DNA of 64,000 nt from Verrucomicrobiales bacterium (GCA_029212615.1 JARGPJ010000004.1:310001-374000), one strand, 5' to 3'. Shown: positions 9,056 to 18,403, numbered from the stretch's first letter. Translations and numbers: made by a program. Notes: generated by a model from the sequence alone, not told the origin.

Positions 9056-9855
9056 CTTTACCTGGATACGAGCAGATTGTCCGGGGATGGTCGCCGGATC
9101 TCCGTCGCCGCTTTCCGGAAGAGCGCTTCCATTTTGTCAGAGAAACGAGGTCCACAAATGACGACCTTCTGCAGCGCCTTCGGAAGGGGCAGGGTGCTCA
9201 CCTTGATTTGATCCAGGCAGATTTCCAAACGGGAGGACGAGGGCGAAGAGGCGATAAATGGGAGGCGCCGGCAGGATCGAATCTTCTCTTCTCCGTCGCG
9301 TTAAGGCTTCCTGATGACAGGGCGATCTGGACCCGGCTTCCTCATCTCACCGCTACCATTGCCGGCAGGGCCGTGGAGTCCATTCTTCCCGGAGAAAAAG
9401 TGATCGAAGCGAAATGGCCTAACGACCTCATGGTTGGAGGCAAAAAGCTCGCCGGAATCCTTGTCGAAACAGTAATGGTTCCCGAGCCGTTCGCAGTGGT
9501 CGGGATCGGACTGAATGTCAATATGAGGACCGCCGACCTTCCCGGCGAATTACGCGGCATCGCGACCTCTCTTTATGATTGTCTCGGGTGCGAGTCGAGT
9601 CGCTCCTTTCTGCTTGGATTGATCGTCCAGGGATTCATTCGTGAATACCCGGAAGGGCTTTCAAATTTTGAACCGGTTCGTGCCTGGATGGAGCAGAGAA
9701 ATTTCTTAAAGGGAAAGGAAGTTGGCGTGACTTCATCTTCGGAAACCGTCAGTGGAACTGTTCTCGGTCTCGGGGCGGGCGGAGAGCTGCTCCTGAATGT
9801 TTCGGGAGAAGGATTGAAAACCGTGATCAGCGCAGAGAAAATAGTGATTTGTTAG
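9052..9855 (+). CDS. birA: Biotin--[acetyl-CoA-carboxylase] ligase
   Basis: 267 residues, the catalytic and C-terminal domains only; no N-terminal winged helix, so this is a ligase and not the bifunctional repressor type. Motifs: TRSTNDDLLQRL, the biotin/ATP loop GGRGRRGDKWEAPAGSNLLF, KWPNDLMVGGKKLAGILVE, and VVGIGLNVN. It activates biotin to biotinyl-AMP and attaches it to the Lys of carboxyl carrier domains. One likely client in this window is the biotinyl domain (EAMKM) of the guanidine/urea carboxylase at 35648-39229. Last gene of the nadC-birA group. Confidence 0.94.
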   Translation: MTLPGYEQIVRGWSPDLRRRFPEERFHFVRETRSTNDDLLQRLRKGQGAHLDLIQADFQTGGRGRRGDKWEAPAGSNLLFSVALRLPDDRAIWTRLPHLTATIAGRAVESILPGEKVIEAKWPNDLMVGGKKLAGILVETVMVPEPFAVVGIGLNVNMRTADLPGELRGIATSLYDCLGCESSRSFLLGLIVQGFIREYPEGLSNFEPVRAWMEQRNFLKGKEVGVTSSSETVSGTVLGLGAGGELLLNVSGEGLKTVISAEKIVIC

Positions 9856-9875
9856 GGTGTTCTCCCGGCGTTCAG

Positions 9876-9903
9876 GAATTAATTAAGTTGTGTAAATTAA
9901 TTC
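9876..9903. promoter_or_regulatory. Inverted repeat upstream of histidine kinase
   Basis: GAATTAATT at 9876-9884 and AATTAATTC at 9895-9903 form a perfect 9-bp inverted repeat with a 10-bp spacer, 36 bp before the likely start of the kinase gene. It is AT-rich and may be an operator or promoter element; no protein can be named. Confidence 0.4.
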
Positions 9904-9938
9904 GGAAGGTATTTTCAAAAGAACCTGATACTTCCGCC

Positions 9939-10664
9939 ATGGCCGACTTCTATTTCGCAGACGACTATCGGCTCGACCAGAGTCCGACCCGTGAATTCTA
10001 CGAAACCTTTCTGAAAGGATTTGTACACAAGCACAATAATCTCATGGGGGTGATTCAAGGGTTCTCGAGTTTGATCCTCTACGATGACGATATCAACGAA
10101 GAGGTTCGTGAGAGCGCACAGCAGATGCAGGACTCGTCAAAGATCGCGTCTTCACTGAATCAGGAGGTCCTTATCTCAGCCGGTTGTTCCCGTTGTGATG
10201 ATGGAACCGCTTCGGTTACGGATCTGATGACTTACTGGAAAGACAAGGCCGGCGAAATTTGTCAGGCGGCAGGGGTCGGACTTCAGATCAATTCACGCGA
10301 CGGACTTCCGAGGGTGAAAGGTGACGGCAGTAAACTCAGCGAAATCTTTTTTCATTTGGTTAGAAATGCGGCAGAGGCAGCTGCCGAGGTTTCAGAGGGT
10401 TCAGTGGCGGTTGATCTTTTCCCTCCGGGAGAGGCAAGCCCCGGAACCAATGTGGATCTTTTCGTTAGAAATACGAGCGTTCCGATGTCTGAGGAAGATG
10501 TCAAAAAGGCGTTTGAACCCTTTCACACGAGCAAGGGCAGCGAGCACTTCGGCCTTGGGCTCACCACTGCTTGTGTCATCAGCGGACAGATGGGAATGCG
10601 TCTTGGATTGCGGCACGCAGATGGCACCACGACTGCCTGGCTTGCGATGCCGCAAGAGGGTTAG
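9939..10664 (+). CDS. Soluble NtrB-like histidine kinase with degenerate ATP lid
   Basis: Start taken at ATG 9939; the frame is open from a TTG at 9849 but those 30 codons lie in the intergenic region. 241 residues, no membrane segment or PAS domain. The dimerisation/phosphoacceptor helix FVHKHNNLMGVIQGFSSLI (His30) is of the H-x-x-N-N type. The N-box NAAEAA and the G2 region FHTSKGSEHFGLGLTTA are recognisable, but the G1 motif expected as DxGxG reads VRNTSVPM, with Asp and both Gly replaced. It is convergent with and overlaps by 4 bp the NtrC-type regulator on the other strand. Kinase activity is doubtful; it may be a signalling scaffold or phosphatase. Confidence 0.75.
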   Translation: MADFYFADDYRLDQSPTREFYETFLKGFVHKHNNLMGVIQGFSSLILYDDDINEEVRESAQQMQDSSKIASSLNQEVLISAGCSRCDDGTASVTDLMTYWKDKAGEICQAAGVGLQINSRDGLPRVKGDGSKLSEIFFHLVRNAAEAAAEVSEGSVAVDLFPPGEASPGTNVDLFVRNTSVPMSEEDVKKAFEPFHTSKGSEHFGLGLTTACVISGQMGMRLGLRHADGTTTAWLAMPQEG

Positions 10665-12091
10665 GAAGGGTCTGTGATTCCGAATTTCTTTGCCTTCTCG
10701 CGTACCGTCAGTCTTGACAGTCCCAGCCACTTTGAGGCCTGACTGATATTCCCGTCACTTTTCTTCAAGGCGAGATCAATTAAAGCAGTCTCCACTTTTT
10801 CGATGGCCACTTGATGGGCGTTCTCAATCTTTCCTTCGGCCGCATCCGAAAGAAGCTGTCGGCAAAAGTCCTCGACCGAATGGTTATCCGCCTTTGATTG
10901 ATCCGGGGGCTCCGTTTCGACGAGGAGCTCTTCGATCATGTCGCGATCAATGGCATATCCCCGACTTCGTAGAAGCGCTTTACGGACAATGTTCTGCAGT
11001 TGCCGGACGTTGCCCGCGAGCCGGGCTGACTCCAGTCTCGAGACCGCATTCCGAGTCATTGAGACGGAGGTTACTCCCAGTTCGATCCCGAACCGGCGCA
11101 AAAAGAAATTGGTGAGGAGTGCCACATCACCGGTCCGGTCCCGCAGAGGCGGTAGTTTGATCGTGGCAACGTTGAGCCGATAGAAGAGATCTTCCCGGAA
11201 GTTCCCTTCGGAAATCATCTTCTCAAGGTTTCGATGGGTCGCTGCGATGATCCTGACATCTACTGAAATTTCCTCGGATCCTCCCACTCTCTGAAAACGT
11301 TTCTCCTGAAGAACGCGGAGTAGTTTTGCCTGCAAAGCAAGGTCGAGGTCGCCAATTTCATCAAGAAAAAGGGTCGCTCCGTTCGCTTGTTCGAATTTAC
11401 CGATTCGTGTGCTGACCGCTCCGGTGAAGGCTCCCTTCTCGTGGCCGAAAAGTTCGGACTCGAGCAGGTTTTCCGGGATCGCCGCGCAGTTCACGGTGAT
11501 GAAGGGACGGTGAGCCCGGTGTCCGTATTGAAAGAGGGCGCGGGCGACGAGTTCCTTACCGGTACCTGTTTCACCGCGGATGAGAACGGTCACAGGTGTC
11601 GGAGAGAGGCGTCCGAGTGCTTTGTAAACATCAAGCATTGCCCGGCTGTTTCCAACGAGCGAGTCGGTGGCATCGTTCAGTTCGTCGGAAGGGGCAATCG
11701 CAACGGGCTCGGAGGATTTCTGGGCACAGGTGATGGCTTCCTTCACTGCCTTCACGATGTCGGGTCCGTGAATGGGCTTTGAGATAAAATCGAATGCCCC
11801 GGCTTTGATGGCTTCAATTGCCATTCGGCTGTCGGAAGAACCGCTTACACCAATAACGGCGAGTTGAGGAAAAGTGCGGTGAATTTCTTTGATAAAGTTG
11901 AAGCCTTCCGCGTCTTTGAAATCGAGGCTCGAGACGACGGCGACGAAGGGGCGATGTTGAATTTCCTCCTCGGCGGCTTCTACATGGGTAACCGAAACGA
12001 CGATCAGATCGGTTTCCCGAAGCGCGGCCCCGACGGCCTCTGCCGTTTCGGGTTCTGTATCTACAATGAGGATTCGCTTCTCTTTCGACAT
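10661..12091 (-). CDS. NtrC-family sigma-54 activator with degenerate receiver domain
   Basis: 476 residues. Domains: receiver (1-125), AAA+ (about 150-380) with Walker A GETGTGKE, the sigma-54 contact loop GAFTGA and LFLDEIGDL, then a Fis-type helix-turn-helix ([19 protein letters not shown]). Aligned with NtrC, the phosphoacceptor Asp falls on Ser55 ([17 protein letters not shown]) and the acidic pocket is VDTEPE; the conserved Lys is kept (ISKPI). It is therefore a probable sigma-54 activator not controlled by ordinary Asp phosphorylation. It is divergent from glnB, whose upstream region holds a sigma-54-like promoter and phased half-sites, and convergent with the kinase above. Targets probably include nitrogen genes. 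Confidence 0.9.
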   Translation of the reverse strand: MSKEKRILIVDTEPETAEAVGAALRETDLIVVSVTHVEAAEEEIQHRPFVAVVSSLDFKDAEGFNFIKEIHRTFPQLAVIGVSGSSDSRMAIEAIKAGAFDFISKPIHGPDIVKAVKEAITCAQKSSEPVAIAPSDELNDATDSLVGNSRAMLDVYKALGRLSPTPVTVLIRGETGTGKELVARALFQYGHRAHRPFITVNCAAIPENLLESELFGHEKGAFTGAVSTRIGKFEQANGATLFLDEIGDLDLALQAKLLRVLQEKRFQRVGGSEEISVDVRIIAATHRNLEKMISEGNFREDLFYRLNVATIKLPPLRDRTGDVALLTNFFLRRFGIELGVTSVSMTRNAVSRLESARLAGNVRQLQNIVRKALLRSRGYAIDRDMIEELLVETEPPDQSKADNHSVEDFCRQLLSDAAEGKIENAHQVAIEKVETALIDLALKKSDGNISQASKWLGLSRLTVREKAKKFGITDPS

Positions 12092-12103
12092 AGCGTGATT
12101 AAC

Positions 12104-12134
12104 TGGTTACCACTTACTGGTAAGTAATTTACCA
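12104..12134. promoter_or_regulatory. Three helically phased half-sites (TTACCA/TGGTAA) between regulator and glnB
   Basis: TTACCA (12107), TGGTAA (12118) and TTACCA (12129) are alternating half-sites each 11 bp apart. They create two overlapping inverted repeats with 5-bp spacers, and TGGTTACCA (12104-12112) is itself a palindrome. The array is about 80-105 bp upstream of the sigma-54-like promoter, the place for an enhancer. Spacing differs from the enteric NtrC consensus, so the binding protein is inferred to be the divergent NtrC-like regulator, not shown. Confidence 0.55.
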
Positions 12135-12209
12135 AAGAATGCGAGGGATAAGAACGGCTGAAATTTTAACCTCTTGGTAGTCATCGCGTTACATAATTGG
12201 AAAACAAGG

Positions 12210-12225
12210 TGGCATCCAATGTGCT
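12210..12225 (+). promoter_or_regulatory. Candidate sigma-54 promoter of glnB
   Basis: TGGCATCCAATGTGCT has GG and GC separated by exactly 10 bp and matches TGGCAC-N5-TTGCW at most positions (C to T at -24 side, T to G at -12 side). Transcription would start near 12236, just before glnB. Confidence 0.55.
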
Positions 12226-12230
12226 ATTAA

Positions 12231-12620
<390 letters not shown>

Positions 12621-12651
12621 TTCGTCCTGCTTGATTTAGAGCATCGACCTG

Positions 12652-12684
12652 ACCCGGTACCGCCTGTGCGGTTCCGGGTTTTTT
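12652..12684 (+). terminator. Rho-independent terminator of glnB
   Basis: ACCCGGTACCGC, loop CTGT, then GCGGTTCCGGGT form a 12-bp stem with one mismatch followed by six T. Just before it, ATCGACCTGACCC resembles half of the 31-bp post-stop hairpin element. Confidence 0.85.
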
Positions 12685-12697
12685 GTGTTCCGTTCCC

Positions 12698-13972
12698 TCA
12701 GGCGCCGATTCGATCGGTGCCCAGGTAGGGCTGAAGTGCTTCAGGGATGAGGATACTGCCGTCGGCTTGCTGGTAGGTTTCCAAAAAGGCGACATAGAGA
12801 CGAGGCAGGGCAGTGCCTGATCCGTTCAGGGTATGGCAGAAGCGATTTTTCCCCTCTTCGTCTTTGAAGCGCAGTTTCATCCGGCGAGACTGGTAGTCGA
12901 AGAAGTTTGAGCAGCTTGAAACCTCCAGGTAGCCGCCGTGACCGGGGGCCCAGACTTCGATGTCGTAGGTTTTCGCGGAACTGAATCCAAGGTCTCCGGT
13001 GCAAAGCTCAATTGTCCGGTAGTGGAGTCCCAGCTTTTGCAAGACTGTCTCCGCCTCTGCGGTCAGCTTCTCGAGGTAGTCAGCGGAATCTTCGGGACGG
13101 ACAATATTCACCAGTTCCACCTTGTCGAACTGGTGCATTCGAATCAGCCCCCGGCTTTCCCGCCCGGCTGATCCGGCTTCACGACGAAAGCATGGAGTGT
13201 AGGCGGTGAGTTTAATCGGCAGGTCGCCGATTCCTAAAAGTTGCTCGCGATAGAGATTGGTGACCGGAACTTCGGCGGTAGGTGCAAGAAAGAAGGCACC
13301 GTCCTCAAGGCCGTACATATCGTCCTCGAATTTCGGGAGCTGCCCGGTTCCGAACATGGAATCCCGGTTAATAATAAAGGGCGGAGAGACTTCGCGGTAG
13401 TCGTGTGCGGTTGTGTGCAGATCGAGGAGAAACTGAATTAAGGCACGTTCGAGGCGCGCTCCCATTCCGGTGTAAGTGACGAATCCGCTCGAACTGACAC
13501 GAGCTCCCAGTTCGAAATCGAAGAGTTCATTCCGCTTGCCAAGTTCCACGTGGTCAACCGGCTCAAAATCAAACTCGGGTTGCTTGCCCCACTCGCGAAT
13601 AACTGGATTTGCAGTCTCATCTTCACCAACCGGACATTCTTCATGAGGAAGATTGGGAATCTGTAAGAGAAGTTCTGTTTGGCGGGAGTCGGCAGTATCG
13701 ACTTCTTCACCGATCGCCTTGATCCTCTCGCCGATTTTTCTGACTTCAGCTTCGACCGAAGAGCTGTCCTCTCCGGTTTTTTTCAGCTGTCCAATCTCCT
13801 TCGAAATCCGGTTTCGGTCGGATTGAAGCTGCTGCTTCTCAGTTTCACCGGCGCGCCTTTTTTCATCGCAGGCAAGGATTTCGTCAATAAGCGTCCAGGC
13901 ATCACCGCCGCGGGACTTTACACGGGTTTTGATGGATTCAGGATCGTCGCGGAGGAGTCGAATATCAAGCAT
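12698..13972 (-). CDS. serS: Seryl-tRNA synthetase
   Basis: 424 residues, normal length. N-terminal MLDIRLLRDDPESIKTRVKSR and an antiparallel coiled-coil arm (residues about 25-110) for tRNA binding, then the class II catalytic core with YREQLLGIGDLPIKLTAYTPCFRREAGSAGRESRGLIRMHQF (motif 2; ends quoted as YREQL and IRMHQF) and motif 3 NGSGTALPRLYVAFLET. It charges tRNA-Ser (and tRNA-Sec where present). Convergent with glnB across the terminator. Confidence 0.97.
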   Translation of the reverse strand: MLDIRLLRDDPESIKTRVKSRGGDAWTLIDEILACDEKRRAGETEKQQLQSDRNRISKEIGQLKKTGEDSSSVEAEVRKIGERIKAIGEEVDTADSRQTELLLQIPNLPHEECPVGEDETANPVIREWGKQPEFDFEPVDHVELGKRNELFDFELGARVSSSGFVTYTGMGARLERALIQFLLDLHTTAHDYREVSPPFIINRDSMFGTGQLPKFEDDMYGLEDGAFFLAPTAEVPVTNLYREQLLGIGDLPIKLTAYTPCFRREAGSAGRESRGLIRMHQFDKVELVNIVRPEDSADYLEKLTAEAETVLQKLGLHYRTIELCTGDLGFSSAKTYDIEVWAPGHGGYLEVSSCSNFFDYQSRRMKLRFKDEEGKNRFCHTLNGSGTALPRLYVAFLETYQQADGSILIPEALQPYLGTDRIGA

Positions 13973-14005
13973 GTCGGGCAGAGTGTAACGCAGAGACTGA
14001 AGCCG

Positions 14006-14665
14006 TCAACGCACCAAGATGCCACGGAGGAGAAGAGCAATAAGAGGAGGGATCAACAGGGCGAGATCCGAAAGGGCATGAGTGAGGCGGGCGGGAATCC
14101 GAATGCACTGACAAATCAGGAGATTCGCGATCGAGGTGGTGAAGATGACCCCGCCTGAAAACGGAGAATTCAGAGCCCCGATCAGTAAGAGCGAGATCCC
14201 GAGTGCAATCACTGCCGGCGCCTGAATGAGCAGAGCCCGGCCCTCCCGCTTGTCACTAAAGAAGCTCGAGTTGTCGCGCTGCGAGTCAAATTCAGCTTCG
14301 GCTCTCGAAATGGTGAGACAGTTTCCGAGGAACAGCAGCACCATCGCGAACCCATGAAGGAAGACGAGGGGCGACGTGAATTCGCTTTGAATGGAGACGA
14401 TGATCCCGGCTGCAAAGCAAATGGCAATGAACAACTCTTTTGATGGGATGCATGTGAAGACGGTTCTCTGGACCCGACGAAAGAATCTGAAGACACAGTA
14501 GTAGAAGACCGTAGCGGCTCCGAGCCAGAGACAGGCCGGAAGAATGCCGGGCGGCTGAAAGGGGAGGGTGAAAAGGGCACCGGTGCAGGCTGCGATTGTC
14601 AGGACAATGAGAAGGCCTCTTCTTTCGGCCGCGAACTGATACCGAAGGGGAGTTTCCGGATTCAT
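14006..14665 (-). CDS. UbiA-like multi-pass membrane protein, start codon unclear
   Basis: From ATG 14665 the product is 219 residues with about six hydrophobic segments. The same frame stays open upstream to 14962 and encodes a further hydrophobic segment plus GIYLLDRLYDTKG, which looks like the first Asp-rich motif of UbiA-family prenyltransferases; the second Asp motif may be EFDSQRDNSSFF. The extended part is clearly part of the protein, yet it contains no ATG, GTG or TTG in frame between the stop at 14963-14965 and 14665. A non-canonical start or a sequence change is needed. Substrate unknown. The gene is followed by serS and is divergent from manC. Confidence 0.6.
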   Translation of the reverse strand: MNPETPLRYQFAAERRGLLIVLTIAACTGALFTLPFQPPGILPACLWLGAATVFYYCVFRFFRRVQRTVFTCIPSKELFIAICFAAGIIVSIQSEFTSPLVFLHGFAMVLLFLGNCLTISRAEAEFDSQRDNSSFFSDKREGRALLIQAPAVIALGISLLLIGALNSPFSGGVIFTTSIANLLICQCIRIPARLTHALSDLALLIPPLIALLLRGILVR

Positions 14666-14968
14666 CGAAAAACCTTTCGTATCATAAAGGCGATCGAGCA
14701 GATAAATTCCCCATACGGTAAAACTAAGCCCAATGACAGGTGCGGGTGATTCCCCGCTTTCGCCGGAAGATTCCCGAAGTAAAAGTGCCCACGCGAGGGC
14801 GACGAGAGGGGCGTCGAGACAAACGAGTGAAGGAGCCGTGATGACTCGTTGGAGGAATTTGGCGATAGCTGATGAGAGTAGAAAGAGCGCAAGCTTGAGC
14901 GATTCGAAAACGGAACGGGAATTTACTTTATTCTCAGCCGGATATCGTGATGATTCATCCGTTTATCT

Positions 14969-16054
14969 ATGGACCCCGACCAACCCAAAATTTTTGCTCT
15001 GATTCTTGCTGGCGGCAGCGGAACCCGATTCTGGCCTTTGAGCCGAAACGAACGCCCAAAGCAACTTCTCAATCTCTTTGATGAAGAGACCTTGATTGAA
15101 AAGGCAGTGAACCGCCTGGAAGGACTCATTCCCCCAGAGCAAATTCTGGTTCTTACGAATGAAGTGCAGCGGGAAGGCGTTATTAAAGCGCTCCCGACGG
15201 TACCATCTGAAAACATTGTTGCGGAGCCGGCACGTCGGGACACTGCTCCGGCGATCGCGCTTGCTGCCGGATGGATCGCTGCTCGTGACCCCGAAGCAGT
15301 CATGATTGCGCTGCCTGCAGATCAGTTGGTGGTGAAAGAGCAGGCATTTCGTGAGGTCCTCGAAGCGGCAGCTTCTGCGGCTTGTAAAGCGTCAGCTATC
15401 GTCACGCTCGGGATTCGACCCACCTGGGCATGTCCGGGCTACGGCTATATAGAAAGGGGAGAGGTGAGGGAAGGGCTCGAGCTGCCTCATGGACTCGAGG
15501 CCAACGAAGTGGTTTGCTTTCGGGAGAAACCATCCTCCGAAGTCGCCGCGGAATACGTGGCCAATGGCAACTTTTCCTGGAATGCCGGAATCTTTATCTG
15601 GAGCATTCCTACTGTCGTCCGTGAGTTGACCGAGCATTGTCCGGCGCTGGCGGAGTTTATTAATCTGCTTAAGGAATCGGAAGACTTTGCCGGTGCGGTA
15701 GCGGAAAAATTCCCGACCCTGGAGAAGGTATCAATCGACTATGCGCTGATGGAGAATGCGAAAAGTATTCTCAATATCGAAGCAGATGTCGGGTGGGATG
15801 ATGTCGGAGGCTGGCCCTCGGTGGCAAAGTATCTTGAAAATGATGAAAGCGGGAATTCCCATCGCGGGCCGCTTATCGCGGTTGATGCGTCGAGGAATAT
15901 CGTGTTCTCCGTTTCTGATGCTCCGGTTCCTGCACTTCTAGGGGTCAGTGATTTGATTGTCGTGCAGACAAAAGACGCCCTCCTCGTAGCTGATCGAAAT
16001 GATGCTGATCAAATCAAAAAGCTGGTCGACGTTCTCCCTGACAAACTTCTTTAG
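14969..16054 (+). CDS. manC: Mannose-1-phosphate guanylyltransferase
   Basis: 361 residues, the single-domain form without the C-terminal isomerase. N-terminal pyrophosphorylase signature LILAGGSGTRFWPLSR with RPKQLLNL right after it, then VALPADQ-type ALPADQLV, NGNFSWNAGIFIWS, and DVGWDDVGGWPS are all family hallmarks. It makes GDP-mannose from mannose-1-P and GTP for surface polysaccharides or glycoprotein glycans. Co-directional with ruvX, 5 bp downstream. Confidence 0.92.
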   Translation: MDPDQPKIFALILAGGSGTRFWPLSRNERPKQLLNLFDEETLIEKAVNRLEGLIPPEQILVLTNEVQREGVIKALPTVPSENIVAEPARRDTAPAIALAAGWIAARDPEAVMIALPADQLVVKEQAFREVLEAAASAACKASAIVTLGIRPTWACPGYGYIERGEVREGLELPHGLEANEVVCFREKPSSEVAAEYVANGNFSWNAGIFIWSIPTVVRELTEHCPALAEFINLLKESEDFAGAVAEKFPTLEKVSIDYALMENAKSILNIEADVGWDDVGGWPSVAKYLENDESGNSHRGPLIAVDASRNIVFSVSDAPVPALLGVSDLIVVQTKDALLVADRNDADQIKKLVDVLPDKLL

Positions 16055-16059
16055 CTTGG

Positions 16060-16509
16060 ATGGAAAATTGGGTCAGAGCGATAGGTGTGGATTTTGGCTC
16101 CGTTAGGATCGGGGTGGCGGTGAGTGATGACCTTGGCTTTCTTGCTCATCCGCTCGAAACGATTCCGGGAGAGAATCTCGAACTGGCGATTCAACGCCTT
16201 GCCGATATCATTGAAGAGCGGGCCGTAGAAGATCTTGTGATCGGGCTCCCTCTTCATACCAACGGCGACGAAGGAAAAGCAGTCCGCTCGGTCCGTCGGT
16301 TTTCAGGCTTTCTAAAAGAGAAGATTCCCGCGGAGGTTCGCTGGCATGAGGTGGATGAGCGATACACCACTCAGCTCGCAATGGAGAAGCTTCATGCGGC
16401 AGGGCGTAATGAGAAGAATTCGCGGAAAATCATCGACCAGGCCGCTGCGGTGGAGATTCTTCAGAAGTGGCTCGACGATCGTGCTTCAACAGAGGTTCCG
16501 CCCCCTTGA
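16060..16509 (+). CDS. yqgF: Putative pre-16S rRNA nuclease YqgF/RuvX
   Basis: 149 residues, normal for the family. RNase H-like fold motifs GVDFGSVRIGVAVSD, VIGLPLHTNGDEG, and the C-terminal VDERYTTQLAM and KIIDQAAAVEILQKWLD are present, including the acidic catalytic residues. It acts in 16S rRNA 5'-end maturation. Starts 5 bp after manC, so probably co-transcribed. Confidence 0.93.
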   Translation: MENWVRAIGVDFGSVRIGVAVSDDLGFLAHPLETIPGENLELAIQRLADIIEERAVEDLVIGLPLHTNGDEGKAVRSVRRFSGFLKEKIPAEVRWHEVDERYTTQLAMEKLHAAGRNEKNSRKIIDQAAAVEILQKWLDDRASTEVPPP

Positions 16510-16583
16510 ACAGGAGGATTCCGGCTCCGGATACTTCCGTGAATCTGAATTGTAATTACTGAGAACTGATTGGATCGTGGAGA

Positions 16584-17447
16584 ATGCAAAACGACAACGT
16601 TGAAAAGGTTGGAGTCATCGGGCTCGGCATTATTGGGAGTCGGGTCGCCGGGTTGTTGCGGGAGAGTGGACGTCAGGTCTATGTTTGGAACCGGACACCG
16701 AAACCGGAGCCAAACTTTCTGAGTTCACCGGACGAGATGGCAAAGCTGGCTGACTGCATTCAAATCTTCGTCGCGAACGGAGAGGCACTGGTCGAAGTCG
16801 TTACGGCAATGAAGGATTCGCTTTCCAAGCGTCATACTCTGATAAACAACTGCACGGCGGATCCCGAGTCGGTGGTTGCCGCCTATCAAATCGCGAAGGA
16901 AACCGGGGCCACATTTCTGGATGCTCCTTTCACAGGCAGCAAGCAGGCCGCTGCGAAAGGGGCTTTGGTTTATTATGTAGGGGGAGATCCTGCGGCGGTC
17001 GATTCGGCCCGCCCTATTCTGGAAACTTCTTCAAAAGAGATCCTTTATGTCGGACGTGTCGGGGAAGCTACCGTCCTGAAGCTTGCGACGAATATGATTT
17101 CGGCAGCGACGGTGGAAGTTCTTTCCGAAGCATTCGGACTCGTTTCCTCGGCGGGAATTGACCCGTCACGGTTAGTTGAAGCCATCGATCACAATGCCTG
17201 TGGATCGCCCCTAACCGGAATGAAGCTGCCTACGATGATTGAGGGAGACTACGAGACTCACTTCTCCCTTAAGCATATGTTTAAGGATGCACAGTATGCT
17301 CTCAGTCTCGGCAAGCGCCTCGGGATAGAAATGCCTGCACTGTCCACCACCGCCAGCGTAATGTTTAAGACAATGCAAAAAGGCCATGGAGAAAAGGATT
17401 TCTCGGTGCTTGCTGAAAAGTATCATCCTAAGAAAGAGAAAGCGTAG
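16584..17447 (+). CDS. NAD(P)-dependent beta-hydroxyacid dehydrogenase-like oxidoreductase
   Basis: 287 residues. Rossmann motif GVIGLGIIGSRVAGLL at the N-terminus, the substrate-binding stretch FLDAPFTGSKQAAAKGALVYYVGG, the catalytic Lys region KLATNMISAATVEVLSEAF, and the C-terminal helical domain FSLKHMFKDAQYALSLGKRLG. This is the 3-hydroxyisobutyrate dehydrogenase / tartronate semialdehyde reductase / GLYR superfamily. The exact substrate cannot be read from the sequence. Its end is 7 bp before ygfZ. Confidence 0.88.
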   Translation: MQNDNVEKVGVIGLGIIGSRVAGLLRESGRQVYVWNRTPKPEPNFLSSPDEMAKLADCIQIFVANGEALVEVVTAMKDSLSKRHTLINNCTADPESVVAAYQIAKETGATFLDAPFTGSKQAAAKGALVYYVGGDPAAVDSARPILETSSKEILYVGRVGEATVLKLATNMISAATVEVLSEAFGLVSSAGIDPSRLVEAIDHNACGSPLTGMKLPTMIEGDYETHFSLKHMFKDAQYALSLGKRLGIEMPALSTTASVMFKTMQKGHGEKDFSVLAEKYHPKKEKA

Positions 17448-17454
17448 CGTTTCC

Positions 17455-18285
17455 ATGGATAAAATGACGTCACTGGATGGTAGATGGATTGAACTGAAGG
17501 ATCGTGCGATCTTTCGAATCACCGGTCCTGATCGGGTTCGCTATTTAAATGGGCAGGTCACCAATGATGTTGCCGGCCCTCTGGATGAAAGAGCTATCAC
17601 CGCGTGCGTATGCAGCCTGAAGGGAAAGGTGGAGTTTCTCATCTGGATCTCCGCCTTCGGGGATTGTCTTTTCGTAGATGGTCAGCTTGATCAGAGGGAC
17701 GAGTTGTTTGAAAGGCTGGACCGGTATCTAATCGCCGACGATTGTGAGATTGAAGATGTCACCGGCCAATGGAAACTGATTCACCATTTTGAGAAAGGTC
17801 TCTCCGGGGTGCATTCAAGGCGCACCGGCACAATAGGGTTTGATTTCTTCTGTGAGACGCTGCCGGATCTTCCCGAAGCGAAGCGTATCGCCGGAGAAGA
17901 GTTTAATGAAGAGCAGTGGCGGGCACTGATTCCTGCATCGCCCTGGGAAATCACCGGAAATGAGTTTCCTGCAGAGTTGGGCATCGCGGATTGGACCGTC
18001 GATTTTCACAAAGGCTGCTATCTCGGGCAGGAGATTATATCGAGAATTAAGAGTGTTGGCACGGTTAAGAGAACTCTCATTCTCGTCACTGCCGAAACAA
18101 AGCTGGTGCAAGACTCAATCGTGAGAACTGATGATGGCTTTGAAGGGCGGATAACGCGGGCGCTGAAAACGAGTGAAGAAAAAAAATTCTATGGTTTCTG
18201 CCTGATGAAGCTTTCTTCTAAAAACGCCCTTCCTGTTGATTTACAACGAGTTAAGCGCGTTACCCCTGCGGAAATGCACATCTAA
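17455..18285 (+). CDS. ygfZ: YgfZ/GcvT-domain folate-binding protein
   Basis: Start placed at ATG 17455 (MDKMTSLDGRWIELKDRAIF), avoiding a 62-bp overlap with the previous gene. 276 residues. The GcvT-like N-terminal fold (FRITGPDRVRYLNGQVTNDV) and the hallmark K-G-C-Y-x-G-Q-E motif in HKGCYLGQEIISR are visible. YgfZ uses tetrahydrofolate to help assemble or repair certain Fe-S clusters, and the motif Cys is needed. This could matter for the Rieske proteins encoded further along, though that link is inference. Confidence 0.9.
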   Translation: MDKMTSLDGRWIELKDRAIFRITGPDRVRYLNGQVTNDVAGPLDERAITACVCSLKGKVEFLIWISAFGDCLFVDGQLDQRDELFERLDRYLIADDCEIEDVTGQWKLIHHFEKGLSGVHSRRTGTIGFDFFCETLPDLPEAKRIAGEEFNEEQWRALIPASPWEITGNEFPAELGIADWTVDFHKGCYLGQEIISRIKSVGTVKRTLILVTAETKLVQDSIVRTDDGFEGRITRALKTSEEKKFYGFCLMKLSSKNALPVDLQRVKRVTPAEMHI

Positions 18286-18403
18286 AACGCCGGAAATGCC
18301 GCTTTATTAGAAAAAAGATGACTAATTTTCGGTTGCGCACCACGAACAAATCAACAATGGTCCCATTGAACTGTAATTGAGCAGTGTCCTGACAGCATGA
18401 AGC

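Noticed and set aside
12107..12123. Canonical enteric NtrC site TGCACC-N5-GGTGCA
   Set aside because: Arms read TTACCA/TGGTAA with wider spacing, so I list it as phased half-sites and not as a consensus NtrC site.
13542..13557. Third parS-like sequence inside serS
   Set aside because: AGTTCCACGTGGTCAA matches only the left half and centre; the right arm fails, so it is not counted as parS.
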